Shown here one piece after another: positions 13,488-18,903 of a DNA stretch of 18,903 nucleotides. This stretch comes from DATKMP01 sp035541775 (GTDB lineage Bacteria; Bacteroidota; Ignavibacteria; UBA10030), in NCBI GenBank assembly GCA_035541775.1, contig DATKMP010000307.1, positions 1 to 18,903 of the forward strand, read 5' to 3'. Position 1 is the first letter of the stretch; every line of letters begins with the position of its first letter. Below the pieces are notes generated by a model. It saw nothing but the letters and a program-made list of their open reading frames with translations. It was not told the DNA's origin and searched no databases. The position numbers and the translations under genes were made by a program.

Positions 13488-14720
13488 TCACGACACGCGC
13501 TTGATAACGACAACCGTTCGATCATCGGCGTCTTCCGCACCTTCGGCGAAATCTTGAACATCGTTCACCAGGGCTTCGCAAATATATTTTGCCCCTTTAT
13601 CCGACATCTGTTTCACTTTATTGGCAAGACGATCTTCGCCGTACACCAGGCCATCGGTTCTGCGTGCTTCCGTAATTCCATCCGTATAAATAACGGCGAC
13701 GTCGCCTTTTTTCAGCATCGTACTTTCCACACGATAACTTCCGTGCGAAAACGGGCCGAGAATTTGCCCTGTCGATTCTAGCCACTCGATGGAATTTTCC
13801 TGCGCGTGGTACACAACTGGACTATTGTGACCAGCATTGGAATACAACAATAGTCCTTTGGGCCCATCCGTCAACTCTGCATAAAACATGGAAACAAATT
13901 GCTCTTCGGAAAACGAACGGTTCACAATTTTATTGATGCCGGACATGAGCGCCGCTGTTTTGGTATTGTGCGCAATGCCCATTCTCAATGCGCCGACAAC
14001 ATATAACGCCTGAGCCGCAGCGCGAAACCCTTTGCTTGCAGCATCGCCTACCACAATCATCAAACGGTCTTTACTATCATCCCCATAGAGATAATCGAAA
14101 AAATCGCCGCCGACAATTCGATCCGGTATCGACATACCATAGACATCATAAAAATAAAATTTTAGAAATGGATCCGGCAAAATACTTTGCTGAATCTCGC
14201 GCGCTTTATCGATATCCTGCTCTAAGAGTTTTGCTTTCCGTTCAATACGCTTGTTGCGCAGCAACGAAGTGACCGCAAGACTGATGATATTCAAATTGAG
14301 CTGCAAATCCTGATCGAGCGAATCGGAATTAAAAGCCATGGCATATTGGAATACGTAGCTGTGGCGATATTTAATTTTTTCGCCGATACCGGTGGCTGAA
14401 TATTTTACGATGCCTTTCTTTCGTAAATAGCCGTCGGTTTCTTTGGTGATGATCGTCCGTTGCTCGATCAGGTGCTGAAACATCGGATATCGCGCAACAT
14501 GGATGCGATGGCCGGGATCGAGATGTTCGATTTGCCCGATCTGATGGATGAGCCGGTACGATTCCGTCGTCGGTTCGTACTGCCACAATCGTCCGCCGCG
14601 CAATTTAATATCCGCGCTCTTGACGATTTCATTCATCACATGTTTCAGAAGTTCTTTGTCGGTTTTAAAATGTTCAGAAGCAAAACTTTCAATCGTTCGA
14701 TATAATCGGCGTTGATCCAT
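13488..14720 (-). CDS. GAF-like sensor with SpoIIE/PP2C serine phosphatase domain (RsbU-like)
   Basis: 410 aa. Residues 10-150 look like a GAF-type sensor. Residues 158-182 are a helical linker ending REIQQSILPD, the usual bridge to SpoIIE phosphatases. The catalytic domain keeps the metal sites: GGDFFD (204-209, Asp206/Asp209), GDAASKG (225-231, Asp226), YTDG (345-348, Asp347) and DDRT (399-402). NAGHNSP (295-301) is the family's usual loop. Such enzymes dephosphorylate anti-anti-sigma (STAS) proteins in partner-switching pathways, or act on other Ser/Thr phosphoproteins. No kinase or STAS gene is adjacent, so the target is unknown. The GAF-like call is weaker than the phosphatase call. It follows DUF3109 by 113 nt and precedes herA by 35 nt. 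The leader holds a 6-bp TATTCT/AGAATA hairpin close to the ATG. Confidence 0.9.
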   Translation of the reverse strand: MDQRRLYRTIESFASEHFKTDKELLKHVMNEIVKSADIKLRGGRLWQYEPTTESYRLIHQIGQIEHLDPGHRIHVARYPMFQHLIEQRTIITKETDGYLRKKGIVKYSATGIGEKIKYRHSYVFQYAMAFNSDSLDQDLQLNLNIISLAVTSLLRNKRIERKAKLLEQDIDKAREIQQSILPDPFLKFYFYDVYGMSIPDRIVGGDFFDYLYGDDSKDRLMIVVGDAASKGFRAAAQALYVVGALRMGIAHNTKTAALMSGINKIVNRSFSEEQFVSMFYAELTDGPKGLLLYSNAGHNSPVVYHAQENSIEWLESTGQILGPFSHGSYRVESTMLKKGDVAVIYTDGITEARRTDGLVYGEDRLANKVKQMSDKGAKYICEALVNDVQDFAEGAEDADDRTVVVIKRVS

Positions 14721-14833
14721 AGAAATATTCTTTCGAGAATAGTATAATTTCTTGACAACACGCTCAGTATAAAAATTCCATCACCATCATCTCATAAAAG
14801 AATAAGAGAAAATAATGAGAGAAGCCAGCATTC

Positions 14834-15433
14834 TTATTTTTGCAGAACGCTGCTGACGCCCTTGAGTTCTTCCACCCCTTCTGCGCCCAGCATATACGCG
14901 AGCTCTTCCCCGCATACGTCAAAAATTGTTTTCGGGCCTTCGACCTTCGATCCGCAACACTCGGGACGATTGGCATATTCGGGTTCGTGTACCGTCAACA
15001 CCCAATCGTCAATGGTGACAGGATACGCTACGCAGAAAAACGGCTTGAGAAAAAATTTCGGCATGCCTTCTGCCATGGCGGTCTTCTGCAGCGCACACAA
15101 TCCCCTGCTGTCAAGAAACACACAGCCGTGTTTTCCTAAGGCCGTTCCGTCGCATTGGCCCGAAAGAAAATCACGGTCGTCTTCCACCGTTTGGTCGAAC
15201 CATTTTTCCGGATCATGTTCTTGTTCCGGTTCAAGATATTTTTGGATAAGCTCCGTGTGCGCAAGAATGCGTTCTTTTTCTTTGACGTCCGCCAGCACTC
15301 CGCCGTGGCAGCACCTGCCGTTGCAGCGATGCATTCCGCAGTCTTCGCAAAATCGTGCGGAAAGCAATTCCGGATCGACACGCAAACTTTTTATATGATG
15401 CAGTGTATGTTTTCTTAAAATGAAATCGATCAT
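14834..15433 (-). CDS. Cysteine-rich DUF3109-like protein (putative metal or Fe-S binder)
   Basis: 199 aa from the ATG at 15433. A second in-frame ATG at 15475 would overlap mutS by 28 nt and adds only a charged stretch, so I prefer the shorter form (14-nt gap). Cys29-x2-Cys32-x4-Cys37-x3-Cys41-Cys42 is followed by HGG. Further Cys residues are in SGQC, HGCVFLDSRGLCALQ, FFCVAYP, PECCG and FDVC. The GLCALQ...FLKPFFCVAYPV block is what points to DUF3109, a family related to YkgJ-type cysteine-cluster proteins. The role is not known; Cys-x2-Cys pairs suggest zinc or an iron-sulfur cluster. It follows mutS closely, so co-transcription is likely. Family call moderate. Confidence 0.75.
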   Translation of the reverse strand: MIDFILRKHTLHHIKSLRVDPELLSARFCEDCGMHRCNGRCCHGGVLADVKEKERILAHTELIQKYLEPEQEHDPEKWFDQTVEDDRDFLSGQCDGTALGKHGCVFLDSRGLCALQKTAMAEGMPKFFLKPFFCVAYPVTIDDWVLTVHEPEYANRPECCGSKVEGPKTIFDVCGEELAYMLGAEGVEELKGVSSVLQK

Positions 15434-15447
15434 GATATTTTTCTTCG

Positions 15448-18054
15448 TTATCGTTCTTCTATCTTTTTCTTCCATGCCGCTAGCAGCTGAAGCGCTTCAA
15501 GCGGTGTGAGATTGTCTATCTTCAATTCCTGTAATTCGGTTCGCAGCGCGTCGTCTTTTAATTCGAACATCGCCATTTGAATTTCCTCTGTTGCATTCGC
15601 TTTTTGATTTTTTATATTCGAGTGAACCGCCAATTCCGAGCTTTCTAAATTTTTTAATACGTCCTTTGCGCGTTCCGTTACTTCCTCCGGCAAGCCGGCC
15701 ATTTGTGCGACTTGAATTCCGTATGAGTGATCCGCAAATCCCGGCATTACTTTGTGCAAGAAAATGACTTTATCGCCGTACTCGCGAACATCGACTTTAT
15801 AATTTTTGATGCGCGGAAAAACATCCGCAAGCTGATTCAATTCATGATAGTGCGTTGCAAATAATGTTTTTGCTCCGATGCGATTGTGAAGATATTCCGT
15901 CAGTGCCCACGCAATGCTGATGCCGTCGAATGTGCTTGTGCCTCGCCCGATCTCATCCAGCAAAATTAAACTGCGGTCGCTTGCTGTGTTCACAATATTC
16001 GCCGCTTCATGCATTTCAACGAGAAACGTACTTTCACCGGAAGCAATATTATCGCTTGCACCGACACGCGTGTAAATGCGATCGACGATGCCGATCGTTG
16101 CAGCATCCGCAGGAACAAAACTTCCGATTTGAGCAAGCAGCACAATCAATCCCGCCTGACGCAAATAGCTGGATTTGCCGCTCATATTCGGTCCGGTGAT
16201 AATGAGAATCTGATCGGATGTCGTTTCCAGCAGCACATCGTTCGGCGTGTAATGTTCTCCGGGTGGCAATAATTTTTCAATCACCGGATGCCTGCCGGTT
16301 TTGATTTCTAATTTTGTCGAATCATCGACGACCGGACAGACATAACGATTTTCCACTGCAACAATCGCAAGAGAAACAAAACAATCCAAGGTCGCAATGA
16401 TGCGCGCATTCTGTTGGATCACCGCAGCATACGATGCAATCGTTTGGCGCAGCTCGTTGAACAACTGCGTTTCCAGCGAAAGAATTTTTTCTTCGGCATG
16501 AAGAATTTTCTCTTCGTATTCCTTTAGCTCTGGCGTAATAAATCGTTCGGCATTCGTCAGCGTTTGTTTGCGGATATAATTCGCCGGCACTTTGTCTTTG
16601 TGCGTGTGCGTCACTTCGATATAATAACCAAACACATTATTGAAACCGATTTTTAAGGAAGATATTCCCGTCCGCTCGCGTTCCGATTGCTGATGTTTGG
16701 CAACCCAATCTTTTGCACCAAAGGCCAACGTACGGATTTCATCCAATTCGGAGTTGTACCCTTTCCGAATCACACCTCCATCGACGAGTGTCATCGGCGG
16801 ATCATCGGCAATAGCTTTCTGAATCGATGCAACAAGTTCTTCGAGCGAATCGAGTTGAGACTGCAATTGTTGAAGCGCAGTATTTTTCAATTGTGCAAGC
16901 GGTGTTTTTAAATTTGGAATTTGCGCCAGCATCACTTTTAATTGATTGACTTCGCGCGGATTGGCGCGGCCGGTCGCAATCTTCGCAATCAATCGTTCCA
17001 GATCGCCGATGGTTGAAAGTTCGCTCTCAAGTTTTCTTCGCGCCGATTCGTTCGTGAGCAATTCCTGCACCGCCGAAAGGCGAGATTGAATCGGTTCCAA
17101 TTTTTTCAGCGGACGATTCACCCATTGTTTCAACATCCGTCCGCCCATCGGCGTTTGTGTTCGATCGAGAATCGAAAACAACGTTCCATCCGATTGTCCG
17201 GAAATCGTTGTGGTGATTTCCAGATTGCGTTTCGTGGATGCATCCAGCACCATAAATTCCGTCACATCATGCGGAACAATTTTTTTGATGTGCGGAATAT
17301 TTGCCTTCTGTGTTTCCTGTAAATAATTCATCACCGCACCTGCGGCAACGATGCCGAGGCGCAATTCTTCAACGCCGAAACCTTTGAGCGATTGTGTTTG
17401 AAAATGATTAACAATCAGTTCGTACCCGTAATCGAAATTGAAAACCCAATCATCGACTTTGGTGTAAAGAATTTTTGTGTGAATGCCGAGCAACGATTTG
17501 ATGGTTTCGAGATCGCGTTTCTGAACAAGCAATTCCTGTGGCTGCAAATTGCCGATCTGCTCGCTCAACTGTTTCAATGGAAATTCGCTGACGCCGAATT
17601 CTCCCGTCGATACATCGACAAAAGAAAATCCAACTAATTCATCTCCTGTCGCTAACGGCGAAGAAAGAGCAATCGCAGCAAGATAATTATTTTGCTTCTG
17701 TTCTAAAACCTTATCGGAAAATGCAACACCCGGTGTCACAACTTCAATCACATCACGCTTCACGATGCCTTTGGCAAACTTCGGATCTTCTATTTGTTCG
17801 CAAATAGCAACGCGGTATCCAGCACGTAATAATTTCGGTAAGTATGCATCTAACGCGTGATGCGGAAACCCTGCAAGCGGCGTATCGCCTGCTTCACCGT
17901 TGCCGCGCTTGGTAAGAACGATACCGAGCACTTTCGATGTGATTTTCGCATCGTCCTCAAACGTTTCAAAAAAATCTCCCATACGAAACAATAAAATTGT
18001 GTCGGGATATTTCGCCTTCACCTGCTGATATTGTTTCATTAAAGGAGTGGACAT
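15448..18054 (-). CDS. mutS: DNA mismatch repair protein MutS
   Basis: 868 aa, normal MutS1 length. It recognises mismatches and small loops and starts repair with MutL. Mismatch-reading motif F28-x-E30 in MGDFFETF; TPLMKQY just before it is the standard family start, so the ATG at 18054 is supported (a start at Met6 would also fit). The Walker A region is TGPNMSGKSS (621-629 for GPNMSGKSS), Walker B is LLDEIGRGTSTFDG with Asp700 and Glu701, followed by ATHYHEL. The C-terminal helix, LTPLEALQLLAAWKKKI, matches the MutS tail used in tetramer contacts. It starts 32 nt after surE; the ribosome site is weak. MutL is not in the window. Confidence 0.98.
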   Translation of the reverse strand: MSTPLMKQYQQVKAKYPDTILLFRMGDFFETFEDDAKITSKVLGIVLTKRGNGEAGDTPLAGFPHHALDAYLPKLLRAGYRVAICEQIEDPKFAKGIVKRDVIEVVTPGVAFSDKVLEQKQNNYLAAIALSSPLATGDELVGFSFVDVSTGEFGVSEFPLKQLSEQIGNLQPQELLVQKRDLETIKSLLGIHTKILYTKVDDWVFNFDYGYELIVNHFQTQSLKGFGVEELRLGIVAAGAVMNYLQETQKANIPHIKKIVPHDVTEFMVLDASTKRNLEITTTISGQSDGTLFSILDRTQTPMGGRMLKQWVNRPLKKLEPIQSRLSAVQELLTNESARRKLESELSTIGDLERLIAKIATGRANPREVNQLKVMLAQIPNLKTPLAQLKNTALQQLQSQLDSLEELVASIQKAIADDPPMTLVDGGVIRKGYNSELDEIRTLAFGAKDWVAKHQQSERERTGISSLKIGFNNVFGYYIEVTHTHKDKVPANYIRKQTLTNAERFITPELKEYEEKILHAEEKILSLETQLFNELRQTIASYAAVIQQNARIIATLDCFVSLAIVAVENRYVCPVVDDSTKLEIKTGRHPVIEKLLPPGEHYTPNDVLLETTSDQILIITGPNMSGKSSYLRQAGLIVLLAQIGSFVPADAATIGIVDRIYTRVGASDNIASGESTFLVEMHEAANIVNTASDRSLILLDEIGRGTSTFDGISIAWALTEYLHNRIGAKTLFATHYHELNQLADVFPRIKNYKVDVREYGDKVIFLHKVMPGFADHSYGIQVAQMAGLPEEVTERAKDVLKNLESSELAVHSNIKNQKANATEEIQMAMFELKDDALRTELQELKIDNLTPLEALQLLAAWKKKIEER

Positions 18055-18086
18055 ACATTCAGTTCAATAAAAAATTCGCACGGAAT

Positions 18087-18869
18087 TCAACGCAATTTCT
18101 CCACACCCCACTTTTTCATGGCGTCGAACATTTTGTAATCCGTGAGATCGTAATGAATCGGTGTGATGGAAACATATTGGTTGCGAACTGCTGCTTCATC
18201 GAACTCCAATTCCGTATCGACATCTTCTAATCCGCCGGTGAGCCAAAAATATTCTCGGTTGTTCGGATCGCGTCGATGATCGAACGTGTCGTTCCAAACC
18301 GCTTTCCCCTGGCGCGTGACAAGAATTCCCTTAATTTCATTTTTCTTCAACGGCGGCACGTTGACATTCAACAATGTTCCGGCTGGCAATCCTTTTTTCA
18401 AAACCATCGATGCTAATTTTCTTGCGAACTGAGCAGCATATCGAAAATCCGGCGGCGCATACGTCGTCAGCGAAACGGCAATCGACGGAATGCCGAGCAC
18501 GGTTCCTTCCGTAGCGGCAGAAACTGTTCCGGAATAAATTACGCTGATCGCCGTATTTGAACCATGATTGATTCCGGAGACAACTAAATCCGGTTGATGT
18601 TTGAGGATTGCACGCGTGGCAAGTTTCACACAATCTGCCGGAGTTCCTTGCACTGCATAGCCGAAAAATTTTCCATCCTTTTTAAATTCTTTCACGCGCA
18701 AAGGATAATTCATCGTGATGGCATGGCCGACAGCGCTTTGCTGCTTATCCGGTGCAACAACGGAAATGGTACCGATTTTTTTCAGTTCCTGCACCAGCGC
18801 ATAAATGCCCGGCGCATCGATGCCGTCATCGTTGCAGACGAGAATGTGATATTTTTTTTTTGATTTCAT
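18087..18869 (-). CDS. surE: 5'/3'-nucleotidase SurE
   Basis: 260 aa, typical SurE. It is a metal-dependent nucleoside monophosphate phosphatase that also cleaves short polyphosphate, and is linked to stationary-phase survival. The metal site is visible: NDDG (13-16, Asp14/Asp15), Ser45 in QQSAVGHAIT, and Asn101 in SGINHGSN. GTPADCV (75-81) and SGTVSAATEG are further family blocks. The ATG at 18869 puts the first strand (YHILVCNDDG) at the right place; only a short GGA precedes it. It lies directly upstream of mutS in the same direction; the promoter is probably beyond the right edge or in the 34 nt left. Confidence 0.97.
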   Translation of the reverse strand: MKSKKKYHILVCNDDGIDAPGIYALVQELKKIGTISVVAPDKQQSAVGHAITMNYPLRVKEFKKDGKFFGYAVQGTPADCVKLATRAILKHQPDLVVSGINHGSNTAISVIYSGTVSAATEGTVLGIPSIAVSLTTYAPPDFRYAAQFARKLASMVLKKGLPAGTLLNVNVPPLKKNEIKGILVTRQGKAVWNDTFDHRRDPNNREYFWLTGGLEDVDTELEFDEAAVRNQYVSITPIHYDLTDYKMFDAMKKWGVEKLR

Positions 18870-18903
18870 TCCAGCGAGTTTCTAATAGCTTTCTTTATTC
18901 AAT

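Noticed and set aside
14726..14820. Short inverted repeats (TATTCT/AGAATA and TCTCAT/ATGAGA) between DUF3109-like and phosphatase genes as terminator and promoter
   Set aside because: Stems are only 6 bp, A/T-rich, and the promoter-like boxes nearby have wrong spacing (7 or 11 nt).
1..18903. CRISPR arrays, tRNA/rRNA genes, insertion sequences
   Set aside because: Read through both strands by eye: no regular direct repeats with spacers, no cloverleaf-like GGTTCGA-type arm next to a gene-free slot, and no transposase or integrase motif.

Overview
The window reads as ordinary bacterial chromosome, about 45-47% G+C by eye. It probably comes from the Bacteroidota/Chlorobi side of the FCB group (Ignavibacteria-like lineages are my best guess). 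The pointers are two tandem long-form signal peptidases I, an ORF6N protein, a secreted lamin-tail-domain protein, a short MutY paired with Ogg2, and a small membrane-anchored protein that starts MGQQQ. Several genes have good Shine-Dalgarno sites (AGGAGG before 11700 and 11248), which argues against classical Bacteroidia. The taxonomic placement is inference.

Layout. 1-308 (-): start of a secreted lamin-tail-domain protein, cut by the window edge. 460-2406 (+): a tight three-gene 8-oxoguanine (GO) repair operon, mutT-mutY-ogg2, in which each start overlaps the previous stop. 2581-4182 (+): a secreted zinc N-acetylmuramoyl-L-alanine amidase. 4439-4840 (-): a pilin-like small protein. 4841-5700: an 860-nt gene-free stretch with several inverted repeats and a promoter plus leader hairpin for lepA. 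5701-9863 (+): lepA, an ORF6N-domain gene, then two adjacent signal peptidase I genes, closed by a strong hairpin terminator at 9876-9903. 9929-11700 (-): an unrecognised lipoprotein / coiled-coil membrane protein pair with its own promoter. 11839-18869 (-): surE, mutS, a cysteine-rich DUF3109-like protein, a GAF-like/SpoIIE phosphatase and a HerA-type ATPase, all in one direction with short gaps.

How the genes fit together. Two DNA-repair blocks frame the region: the GO operon (nucleotide-pool cleaning, A:8-oxoG glycosylase, 8-oxoG glycosylase/lyase) on the left and mutS with HerA on the right. The centre deals with translation quality (EF4/LepA), export (two LepB enzymes) and cell-wall remodelling (amidase). 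No CRISPR array, transposase, tRNA or rRNA gene was seen. Most of the window is housekeeping. The parts most worth a second look are the compact mutT-mutY-ogg2 operon, the unrecognised lipoprotein/coiled-coil pair, the HerA ATPase without a nuclease next to a regulatory phosphatase, the nested inverted repeat at 5077-5124, and the ORF6N gene lodged between lepA and lepB.
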